From assembly GCA_017965425.1 (NCBI GenBank), contig JAGCPY010000058.1, positions 1-41,893 of the forward strand: a stretch of DNA of 41,893 nucleotides, written 5' to 3'. A model generated the notes under the pieces. It had not been told where the DNA came from and ran no database searches. It saw only the letters and a program-made list of their open reading frames with translations. The position numbers and the translations under genes are program-made. This stretch comes from Bacteroidaceae bacterium. Lineage in GTDB: Bacteria; Bacteroidota; Bacteroidia; Bacteroidales; Bacteroidaceae. Below, piece after piece: positions 35,336-41,550 of the stretch (within the stretch, counting starts at the first letter, position 1; each line of letters opens with the position of its first letter).

Positions 35336-37176
35336 CAAACGACGCAGGGAAAGGATTCCCTTATTGTACTTGTTCCCTTATTGTACTTGGGTCTCACCCC
35401 CACGAGATGCTGCATCAGTTCAAGCCCCGGGTCGCCGATATGGAGCTCATTCAGCATCGCAATAGAATACAGCACTTTAGCGTCTGGCGTGTCCATGTCC
35501 AGCACGTTCCCCATCTGCACATTCACGGCATCGGCTTCCTCGTAACGCTCCATCAAAGTCAATGCGCGCGACTTCACATAAAGTGCTTCCTGACACAGGT
35601 GCAAGCTCAGTACGCGCTCCCCATACTCCAATGCCTGCTCATACTGCCCTGCATACAGGCTGAGCAAGGCCACGAGGAACTTTGAGGCCCAATGGTCCTG
35701 ATGCATCAGTTCCGACGGAACGCCATTGATACAACCCATAAGCTCATCGTCGCAGATGACTGTATCGAGAAAACGCTTTGCCTGCTGCATCGCTTCCTTG
35801 ATGTCACCTTCCAGTGCCTTTTTCTGAACGAGAAGGAGATACTGGTGTGCAGCTTCATCGTAGTCATGCTGATGCAGCAGTTCATAGACTGCCTTCCCGC
35901 TCTCTATCTCGCTCTTGATGGTTCGTTCGTCATTATACCCATTGGCATACGTCAGCACTTCCCTGCTGGTATGTGCATACTGAGGAATAATGTAACGGGA
36001 GAGAAACAGCCCTTGCAGCGAACGCACGCGGCTCAGGGCCACATAGAGCTGCCCTGCGGCAAACATGCCGCGACTCAGGTCGAGGGCCATTTTCTCAAAC
36101 GTCATGCCCTGGCTCTTGTGGACAGTGATGGCCCAAGCCAGTTTCAAGGGATACTGTGCAAACGTGCCGAGGACCTCCTTCTTCAGCTTCCGCTCCTTGC
36201 GGTCGTACTCGTAGCTGCAGGAATCCCATGAGCAGCAGGGAACCACGTAAGTCTCACCGCCATCCAGTGTCACCTGTATCTCGTCTTTCGAGAGCTTTGC
36301 CACCGTACCTATCGTCCCGTTGACCCAGCGCTTCTGCATGTCATTGCGGGTAAACATCACCTGAGCACCCACCTTCAGCCGAAGCTCCATCTCCACGGGC
36401 AACCGCTTCTCTTCGAAACGTCCCTGCACCGTACCTTCGTACGTGTACTCCTCTGCTTCTATCTCGGCCAGCCGCTTTTGGTTGATGGCATCTGCCGTGT
36501 CGTTGCGTGAGGTCAGCGTGATCACCATCCCGTCTTCTGCTGTTGGCTGACATACCCGGCTGTTCAGGTGCATCAGCGTTTCGGGTGTCACCCTGTTCAT
36601 TCGCACGTTCTCCAGGAGCTGCAAGAACTGCTCATCCTCCTGGCGGTACACCTTCTGGAACTCGATTTTCACCAGACGCATACGCTTGATGACATCTGCC
36701 TTATAGAAAAAGAAGTCATCCGTGTGGTAGAGGTCACGCATCAGTTCACGCTCCACTCCCTGCTTCACCACGGGTGGCAACTGAAACATATCGCCCACGA
36801 AGACGACTTGCTTCCCGCCGAAGGGAAGCGTCGTGTGCAGCGTCTTTCGCATCGTGTAGTCGATGGCATCGATGATGTCGCAGCGCACCATCGACACCTC
36901 ATCGATGATGATGGTGTCTGCATGCACCAGTGTCAGTATGCGTGCTTCGTTCATCTTGCCGCATGTTCCCGGAGGGCAAACCTCCATCGGCAGGCCGAAG
37001 AACGAATGGATGGTGTCACCTCCGGCAAGGATGGCGGCCACACCCGTCGGTGCCAGTGTGATGAACTGCTTGCCCACCATCTTCTGCACGTTATGCAAGA
37101 AGGTGGTCTTGCCCGTTCCAGCCCGTCCCGTGAGGAAGAAACTGGAGTTGGTGTTGGCCATCAGCTCGTAGGCCAA
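35335..37176 (-). CDS. Pif1-like AAA helicase with TPR region; damaged at both ends
   Basis: The 613-codon frame encodes an SF1B Pif1/RecD2-type helicase: Walker A GRAGTGKTT (about residues 17-25), Walker B IIIDEVSMV, motif III VGDMFQLPPVV, and motifs V-VI in AWAITVHKSQGMTF and GQLYVALSRVRSLQGL. From about residue 430 a helical TPR-like region follows. There is no ATG: the first possible starts are TTG at 37176 or ATT just downstream of the ptuB stop, although the coding sequence clearly extends up to that stop (KIDPENKQQQLAYEL). At the 3' end an exact 17-bp tandem duplication shifts the frame and replaces the natural C-terminus by TSTIRESFPCVV. The helicase motifs are intact, so partial function is possible, but I consider it a decaying gene. 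Confidence 0.85.
   Translation of the reverse strand: MAYELMANTNSSFFLTGRAGTGKTTFLHNVQKMVGKQFITLAPTGVAAILAGGDTIHSFFGLPMEVCPPGTCGKMNEARILTLVHADTIIIDEVSMVRCDIIDAIDYTMRKTLHTTLPFGGKQVVFVGDMFQLPPVVKQGVERELMRDLYHTDDFFFYKADVIKRMRLVKIEFQKVYRQEDEQFLQLLENVRMNRVTPETLMHLNSRVCQPTAEDGMVITLTSRNDTADAINQKRLAEIEAEEYTYEGTVQGRFEEKRLPVEMELRLKVGAQVMFTRNDMQKRWVNGTIGTVAKLSKDEIQVTLDGGETYVVPCCSWDSCSYEYDRKERKLKKEVLGTFAQYPLKLAWAITVHKSQGMTFEKMALDLSRGMFAAGQLYVALSRVRSLQGLFLSRYIIPQYAHTSREVLTYANGYNDERTIKSEIESGKAVYELLHQHDYDEAAHQYLLLVQKKALEGDIKEAMQQAKRFLDTVICDDELMGCINGVPSELMHQDHWASKFLVALLSLYAGQYEQALEYGERVLSLHLCQEALYVKSRALTLMERYEEADAVNVQMGNVLDMDTPDAKVLYSIAMLNELHIGDPGLELMQHLVGVRPKYNKGTSTIRESFPCVV
35356..35389. repeat. Exact 17-bp tandem duplication in the helicase gene
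   Basis: TTCCCTTATTGTACTTG occurs at 35356-35372 and again at 35373-35389 with no mismatch. Seventeen is not a multiple of three, so the duplication shifts the helicase frame. The absence of any difference between copies suggests a recent event, or an assembly artefact. Confidence 0.95.
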
Positions 37177-37209
37177 CTGCTGTTGCTTGTTCTCGGGGTC
37201 AATCTTGTT

Positions 37210-37860
37210 TTACGCAAACTGACGTAATTTCTTATTGAGATACCATATTACAACACCGCAGTACTCATGCAACTGTCCTTTCGCATTTCTTCCGCTGTAA
37301 TAAGAAATTTTGTGAACAATGTCGCTCTTCTTCCATGTCTTTCGCCCCATTTCCTTTACAAGTCCTTTTATTACAGCCAGTCTGTTTGCTGCCAGAATTG
37401 GATGGTTAAGATTGAGCACATTGTTGAGATCACTGTCATAAGTCTCATTCGAGGACTTAATGCTGCCGTCTTTCGACGAATATGATATAGTTGCTATTGC
37501 CACTGCTTCAAATGGTGTGAAATGAATTTCTTTCTCACCTTTGCTCGCGTCACAATGTAGATTCCGGCTCCCGTCAATGTCGCCGTTGCAGCACAAAATC
37601 ATATTCCCGTATGCCAGCGTCTCCTCTGGTTTCCCTTCTGACAAACTCAAAGTCCGTGGTTTTAGATGTTCAATGCGAGTATCCGTCTGTGTACCAGCAG
37701 CAAAACTTACGCGACGCATACAGTAGCCGCAAAGCCAGCCTTGCTCTTCTAAGAGTGCCAGACGCAAAGCGTCTTTATGAGTGGTTTCGTATGAGATACC
37801 TGGCGTATTCCTTTCTTCTGTCCACTCAGCAGGTTCCTTTCCTTTTGTAATCTTAATCAT
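37210..37860 (-). CDS. ptuB: Septu HNH endonuclease PtuB (TIGR02646-type)
   Basis: From the ATG at 37860 the protein has 216 residues. It is an HNH-type nuclease with zinc-binding Cys44 and Cys47 in CGYC, the HNH histidine His65 in RIEHLKPRT, Asn86 in YGNMILCCNGD, and a final HCDASKG motif (His102, Cys103). This order is that of PtuB of Septu and of the HNH effector found with some retrons. In Septu, PtuB cleaves nucleic acid on phage infection under control of PtuA. Its start overlaps the ptuA stop by 8 bp, indicating coupling. Its stop codon TAA stands directly in front of, and in the same frame as, the helicase coding sequence. No reverse transcriptase is present nearby, so it is a stand-alone Septu. 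Confidence 0.85.
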   Translation of the reverse strand: MIKITKGKEPAEWTEERNTPGISYETTHKDALRLALLEEQGWLCGYCMRRVSFAAGTQTDTRIEHLKPRTLSLSEGKPEETLAYGNMILCCNGDIDGSRNLHCDASKGEKEIHFTPFEAVAIATISYSSKDGSIKSSNETYDSDLNNVLNLNHPILAANRLAVIKGLVKEMGRKTWKKSDIVHKISYYSGRNAKGQLHEYCGVVIWYLNKKLRQFA

Positions 37861-39130
37861 CGCTCTCCAAATTGAAGTCCAACATCGTTCTGGCCTGAAT
37901 AATCTCTGGTAGCGAATTGCCAAATTCTTCCGTCATTTCGTTCAGTATGCCTTTGGCTTCTGGGTACCTTTCTGAATCTATCAAGTCAAACAGTTGTTTC
38001 AATTTTGCTTCGACCTCTGCCACTCGGGCTTTGCGTCCCATATACATTTCCAGAATCGTCGAGGCATCCAATCCGTATGTCGAAATAGGTGAAGCAGTAT
38101 AGACATTATTTTTATATTCGAGGTGAAGCACCTCGTTTTCAGAATTTGTCATCACGCTCGACATCACCATGGGGGCATGTGAACTCACGACGAATTGTAA
38201 TTCAGGGAATGTGGCGTGAAGCGATTTAAGTACTACCGACTGCAATTCAGGGTGCAGATGCTGGTCCACTTCGTCTATCAGCACCGTGCCAGAAGTATGG
38301 TTGCAGCAATCTACACCATATTTCTTTCCATTCAGCAGACAGCATCGAATCGACAAATCCGTTACAATGTTCACCAGCCGTTTGTAACCATCCGATAGGT
38401 TAGAGGCTTCCACCTCCCTTCCGTCAACATAGTGAAAGAACACCTTCTTCTTCATCGGACGTATCGACATCCCGCTGATAATGTTACACCCATCAGGTCC
38501 AAGAGCCTTCGCAATGGCATTCTGCACCACGTCTATCTCCATCAAAGACTTCTGACCCTCAGCCAGCACCAGGAGCCGGTACATCCAGTAGTCAAAGAAG
38601 CCGTCGCCTTGCAAGCACTCGTAATATCCAAACGAACGTGGCTGATAATATTTGGCGAAGACTGATTTGTCCAGTTTCCTCGTACTGTGTATGTCTTCAG
38701 TAGAAAAAGCAGCGAACAGCGGTAAAGCTATGCTACCGTCATCCTTGGCTGCCAATTTCTGATACAACTCTTTCGCTGCATCACGCAGTGGCTTGATTCC
38801 CACAATAGAGGTGCTGTTCTTCTTCCCAGAACGCGATAAGACAAGATGGCCGGAATCCGAAAACTCATATTCAATAACTACTGGTCGCTCCAAAGACTCT
38901 GTATCGTTGGTGACTTCACTCATAAAGTCACCGTTCCCTATGCCGATGAAGCGTGTGTTGGCATCTGAAAAACCAGAGAAAAAAGAACTCATGGCAATCT
39001 TCATTCCACGTAGTATAGTGGTCTTGCCACTTCCATTTGCTCCGAATAGCAGGTTTACTCCTTTCCTGAAGCCCAACCTGTAGTTTTCAAAGCACCTAAA
39101 ATTCGAAAACTCCAAATTTGTTAGTTTCAT
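37853..39130 (-). CDS. ptuA: Septu ATPase PtuA (SMC/ABC-like AAA ATPase)
   Basis: From the ATG at 39130 the protein has 425 residues and begins MKLTNLEFSNFRCFENYRL, the standard opening of OLD/RecF-like ATPases. Walker A is GANGSGKTT at residues 30-38, the ABC signature is LSDGYKRLV, Walker B is TVLIDEVDQHLHPE with Asp286-Glu287, and the H-loop is FVVSSHAPMV. There is no Toprim domain, which separates it from OLD nucleases and fits PtuA. It would sense infection and control PtuB. The start is supported by AAGGAG placed 7 nt upstream, a Shine-Dalgarno rarely used in this phylum. An upstream ATG at 39202 is less likely. Base composition is lower in GC than the flanking core genes. Confidence 0.85.
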   Translation of the reverse strand: MKLTNLEFSNFRCFENYRLGFRKGVNLLFGANGSGKTTILRGMKIAMSSFFSGFSDANTRFIGIGNGDFMSEVTNDTESLERPVVIEYEFSDSGHLVLSRSGKKNSTSIVGIKPLRDAAKELYQKLAAKDDGSIALPLFAAFSTEDIHSTRKLDKSVFAKYYQPRSFGYYECLQGDGFFDYWMYRLLVLAEGQKSLMEIDVVQNAIAKALGPDGCNIISGMSIRPMKKKVFFHYVDGREVEASNLSDGYKRLVNIVTDLSIRCCLLNGKKYGVDCCNHTSGTVLIDEVDQHLHPELQSVVLKSLHATFPELQFVVSSHAPMVMSSVMTNSENEVLHLEYKNNVYTASPISTYGLDASTILEMYMGRKARVAEVEAKLKQLFDLIDSERYPEAKGILNEMTEEFGNSLPEIIQARTMLDFNLESDD

Positions 39131-39136
39131 TTTATC

Positions 39137-39142
39137 TCCTTG
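39137..39142 (-). promoter_or_regulatory. Shine-Dalgarno sequence of ptuA
   Basis: On the minus strand AAGGAG precedes ATG with the spacer ATAAA. Hardly any other gene in the window has such a site, so it both fixes the start at 39130 and hints at a foreign origin of the module. Confidence 0.7.
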
Positions 39143-39181
39143 TTGATACAATAAGTGCAAAATCAGCCATTTTTGCGTATT

Positions 39182-39222
39182 CCGGCGATAGCCGTTCACC
39201 AATTCCGATAATCGCCGTTCAC
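39182..39222. repeat. Tandem 18-bp direct repeat in the Septu leader
   Basis: CCGGCGATAGCCGTTCAC (39182-39199) and CCGATAATCGCCGTTCAC (39205-39222) recur with a 23-bp period, about 55 bp upstream of the ptuA start and downstream of its -7 box. The placement suits a repressor-binding site or a leader RNA structure; both are inference. Confidence 0.6.
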
Positions 39223-39249
39223 TCGGTTGGTGATTTACTCTATCGGCTG

Positions 39250-39257
39250 CAAAGTTA
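39250..39257 (-). promoter_or_regulatory. Putative -7 box for the Septu operon
   Basis: TAACTTTG on the minus strand fits TAnnTTTG. TTTG occurs only 12 nt upstream, too close for the consensus. The leader would be about 115 nt and contains the tandem repeat at 39182-39222. Confidence 0.5.
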
Positions 39258-39533
39258 ATACTTTTTTCTCAAACTGTCTCCAGAAAGCAAAAATCTTTTT
39301 GATTTATGAACTAATCTGTAGAGGCAAGCCTCGGCTATCAGCTCGCTCCCGAACACATTGTACCAGTCAGCGACAGGCAGCTGACTTTCTTCCTCCCGAC
39401 AGTTCAAAAAGTTTTTCACATTTTTGCCCGTCCTTTCACTTTTCGCTATAACGCACTGAACAACAGTTAATTTGAGTAAGTGAAAGGTAATTCCGTCCTT
39501 TCACTTTTTGACCTTTTCAAGGTGTTTATTTGA

Positions 39534-39765
39534 AAAATGCCCAGACAAACTCAACCGTGGGGACATCCTGGCCATCGACAGGGCTTACATCGACTATGCC
39601 AAGTTCGAGGAGATGTCGCAGTGTGGCGTCATTTACGTGACCAAGATGAAGCAGAACCTCACGTATGAGTGGCCGGACAGAAAGCAGGATGCAGAAGTAA
39701 AACAACTTGTTTTACCTCCAAAGAACACGTCGCATCGCACGAAAGGGTATGCCATTCTACGGTAA
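39534..39765 (+). pseudogene. Internal fragment of an IS4-type transposase
   Basis: The frame reads PDKLNRGDILAIDRAYIDYAKFEEMSQCGVIYVTKMKQNLTYEW, which matches the middle of IS4-family DDE transposases of Bacteroidetes, with the second catalytic Asp in AIDRAYIDY. About 80 residues remain, against roughly 350-400 in an intact enzyme. The first and third catalytic residues are missing. The fragment is interrupted by the palindrome at 39697-39717 (read as VKQLVLPP) and ends after KNTSHRTKGYAILR. It is a dead remnant. Confidence 0.8.
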
Positions 39766-39783
39766 AACAACTTGTTTTACCTC
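39697..39783. repeat. Two copies of palindrome GTAAAACAACTTGTTTTAC
   Basis: The palindrome (9-bp arms, one central base) followed by CTC occurs at 39697-39717 and again at 39762-39782. The copies are 65 bp apart and lie within and just at the end of the transposase relic, suggesting insertion of a small palindromic element in two places or duplication with the intervening piece. Confidence 0.8.
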
Positions 39784-39965
39784 TACAAGAAAAGTGAAAG
39801 GAGGTGAAAGGACAAAAAGACCTTTCACTCACCTCACGCCATTATGAATCAGACGGTTAGACGTAAAAGTGAAAGGACAGCGTTTTTTGAAGAAAAAATT
39901 ATGGAGGCTTTGTAGGTGAGCAATTCCCCCGAGAGGGCAATCTGTTCATCGAAACTTTTGGCAAG

Positions 39966-40017
39966 GACATTGGTTCCCGTGAGAATGGTATCATTCGCGA
40001 GGAACCAATGTCTTTTT
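39966..40017 (+). terminator. Rho-independent terminator, plus strand
   Basis: GACATTGGTTCC (39966-39977) pairs exactly with GGAACCAATGTC (40001-40012) and is followed by TTTTT. No intact plus-strand gene precedes it, so it probably belonged to the lost mobile element or to a transcript that is not recognisable now. Confidence 0.75.
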
Positions 40018-40027
40018 GCTCATAGCC

Positions 40028-40123
40028 CTACTTCTTGCCTGCGAAGTAGCCTGCTATTGCGGTGCCAATGGCCGATGCAATTGCACCGATGAGCATCCAG
40101 CGTTCTTTTTCTGCTTCTGTCAT
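40028..40123 (-). CDS. 31-aa single-pass membrane peptide
   Basis: The ATG at 40123 opens a 31-codon frame: MTEAEKERWMLIGAIASAIG followed by TAIAGYFAGKK. It has a charged N-terminus, a Gly/Ala-rich hydrophobic helix of about 19 residues and a Lys-Lys end, the pattern of small membrane peptides such as holin-like or type I toxin peptides. It is supported by its own promoter (TACCTTTG at 40206-40199) and an ordered start and stop. I do not recognise the family; function is unknown. Confidence 0.55.
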   Translation of the reverse strand: MTEAEKERWMLIGAIASAIGTAIAGYFAGKK

Positions 40124-40157
40124 GGTTTTCGATGTTTTTAAGGTTCCCGCCACTAAG

Positions 40158-40202
40158 TTTGCAGCGCCAATCCCGGGGTGGTTTCGAGTTTGACGCTGCA
40201 AA
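40158..40202. repeat. 9-bp inverted repeat at the promoter of the 31-aa gene
   Basis: TTTGCAGCG (40158-40166) and CGCTGCAAA (40194-40202) are perfect inverted copies. The right arm overlaps the -7 box at 40199-40206, so the pair could be a regulator-binding site or form a hairpin in the 5' end of the transcript. Confidence 0.6.
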
Positions 40203-40206
40203 GGTA
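40199..40206 (-). promoter_or_regulatory. Putative -7 box for the 31-aa peptide gene
   Basis: TACCTTTG on the minus strand fits TAnnTTTG. The upstream box is only CTTTC at the expected distance. The leader would be about 70 nt. Confidence 0.5.
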
Positions 40207-40238
40207 CGCCGAGATTCTGAAGTGTGAAAGAATTATCT

Positions 40239-40279
40239 CCTCGCAGATGGTTCCGTTCTACTTGGAACCGTTTTTAGCC
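40239..40279. repeat. Dispersed hairpin repeat, copy B
   Basis: CCTCGCAGATGGTTCC... with perfect GGTTCC and GGAACC arms and a following GTTTTT matches copy A at 34895-34940. On the plus strand it has the form of a short terminator. It lies directly beside the CRISPR-like repeats. Confidence 0.65.
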
Positions 40280-40293
40280 CTCCATAGATTGAA

Positions 40294-40405
40294 GTATTGT
40301 AATCCTTGTTAATGGAAGATGCTCTCTAAGAAGGCACCCGCTACAGTGTGTCAGCCGGTTTCGGCGGAGTCTTAATCCTTGTTGTAATAGAAGATGCTCT
40401 CTAAG
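40294..40405 (+). CRISPR. Degenerate CRISPR-like mini-array (two repeats, one spacer)
   Basis: Two 37-nt repeats at 40294-40330 and 40369-40405 share TAATCCTTGTT and GAAGATGCTCTCTAAG; the first lacks two bases in the middle (…GTTAATGGAAG versus GTTGTAATAGAAG) and differs in the first positions. They enclose a unique 38-nt segment (40331-40368). Repeat and spacer lengths are those of a CRISPR unit, and the repeat resembles Bacteroidetes type I/III repeats as I remember them. No further repeat is found on either side and no cas gene lies in the window, so it would be a relic or orphan. Confidence 0.6.
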
Positions 40406-40625
40406 GGATTATTCTTGCATCACCATTTGGCTAAAAGAGTCAGAAAAGTGAACGGATTGCAGTTTTTCCTTCAATCTAAAACTCTATGTACGCGCGCGAA
40501 CCTTATTTTAATATACATGCAAAATCTTTTCTGCCACGAAGAAACAACATCTTTTCCATACAGACAAACGAGACGGCAAAATTTGTATGAAATGGTGGTT
40601 GAGCTGTATGAAATTCGGTTTTCAG

Positions 40626-41528
40626 CTACTCCTCTTCAGATGCCTCCATCGCTGTGAGCTTGAATAACTCAGCTTCCAGGTAGTGTCTGGATTTGAAGAA
40701 CTCTAGGAGTTCAGTTCGCAAATATAGGTCATGGTCAGGAATCTCACGCGAAAACAATAAGGACATACGGCCATAAGCATACATTACCTTGTTCTCTTCG
40801 TCGATTCTGTATGCCGTAATCGTTTCACATTCTGTGTTAGTATTGTTGATAGCCTTACGCAGACGACTCACGGCAGGGACGTCATCACAATCCACACATT
40901 GAAAGGCAGGGTATATGAATCTGATATACCTGTATTTGTCCTCCACGGTTGCTACAAATCTACCACCTTGGAAGTTGAATAAGATCTCGTCGTCCCTATC
41001 AATCTCGTATGGGCAGCCCATCTTGGTGAGGGTCTTGAGGAACATTTTCCTCGTCCCATAATCTTGTTCGTCAGAATCTTCCTCTATTCCCTCATTGCGG
41101 AGTTTGGTCATCTTGCGATCAAAGAACTCACGCTCCCTGCTCATTTCATGGAGCACCGTCTTCAAATAGTCATCAAGCTCTGTAATCTCTTTCATGAACG
41201 GAATCACCTTTTTGCAATGCGCAGTAATAGTTCCCAGTTCCTTGTTGACCATGAAAAAGAACGTGACGCTGCTCTCATTATTGGCATCGTTAATGGCCTT
41301 GCGCATACGATTCACCTCATCAAGGTCATCTACATCCACGCTCATCAGGCCTAAAACCCCAATGGTAATAAAAGTACTCCGATTTTCGGCAGAGATGTGA
41401 TAGGTCTCCCCTTGGTAGTGGAAGATGATGAATGTCGATTCCTCAACAATCTCATAGTTCACCCTCATCTGCTCCAAGGTATCCAAGACCAACCCCCTTG
41501 TGCCCTTTCTTGCTACTTTCCGTGTCAT
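40626..41528 (-). CDS. Hypothetical protein of two tandem YbjN-like domains
   Basis: The 300-aa protein is an internal duplication. Residues 1-145 and 155-300 share one plan: a helix before YEIVEE or YEIDRDD, the strand pair FIIFHYQGETYHIS or ILFNFQGGRFVAT, a VDxDD or VDCDDVPAV segment, and the nearly identical helix RMRKAINDANNES versus RLRKAINNTNTEC. A closing helix at each end is rich in Arg and Glu. The fold resembles YbjN / type III-secretion-chaperone-like domains, known as cytoplasmic helper or sensory domains. There is no signal peptide or catalytic motif. It follows the DUF805-like gene by 22 bp, so the two form an operon. Function unknown. Confidence 0.7.
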   Translation of the reverse strand: MTRKVARKGTRGLVLDTLEQMRVNYEIVEESTFIIFHYQGETYHISAENRSTFITIGVLGLMSVDVDDLDEVNRMRKAINDANNESSVTFFFMVNKELGTITAHCKKVIPFMKEITELDDYLKTVLHEMSREREFFDRKMTKLRNEGIEEDSDEQDYGTRKMFLKTLTKMGCPYEIDRDDEILFNFQGGRFVATVEDKYRYIRFIYPAFQCVDCDDVPAVSRLRKAINNTNTECETITAYRIDEENKVMYAYGRMSLLFSREIPDHDLYLRTELLEFFKSRHYLEAELFKLTAMEASEEE

Positions 41529-41550
41529 AACAAAAGATTCCTTTATGAAC

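Larger units (their letters stand above)
39430..39878. repeat. Inverted-repeat cluster with GTGAAAGGAC units enclosing a transposase relic
   Basis: Units of GTCCTTTCACTTTT lie at 39430-39443 and 39494-39508, with a reversed unit AAGTGAAAGG at 39478. Reverse units (AAAAGTGAAAGGA, GGTGAAAGGAC, AAAAGTGAAAGGAC) lie at 39790-39813 and 39865-39878, with CCTTTCACTCACC at 39821-39833. The outer-versus-inner plan and the flanking ACGTAAAA...TTTTT edges recall the elements at 1-141 and 17348-17572, but the unit sequence differs. It is probably a related family of small inverted-repeat elements. Confidence 0.75.
39879..40625. other. Accessory intergenic region
   Basis: This stretch of about 750 bp holds a plus-strand terminator (39966-40017), a 31-aa peptide gene with its promoter (40028-40206), hairpin repeat copy B (40239-40279) and a CRISPR-like repeat pair (40294-40405). 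From about 40410 to 40625 it is AT-rich and I see nothing identifiable in it. Confidence 0.6.

Noticed and set aside
39203-39533. Retron reverse transcriptase or msr-msd RNA beside ptuAB
   Set aside because: PtuAB-type effectors occur with some retrons, but no reverse transcriptase frame or paired inverted-repeat RNA is visible upstream, so the module is treated as stand-alone Septu.
39888-40025. Open plus-strand frame reading NYGGFVGEQFPREGNLFIETFGKD
   Set aside because: It looks protein-like but has no start codon, a TGA lies just upstream, and its end falls in the terminator hairpin. It may be a gene remnant, but I cannot name it.
40394-40657. 87-codon plus-strand frame starting in the second CRISPR-like repeat
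   Set aside because: It begins inside the repeat, is poor in coding signs and runs into the end of the gene on the opposite strand.
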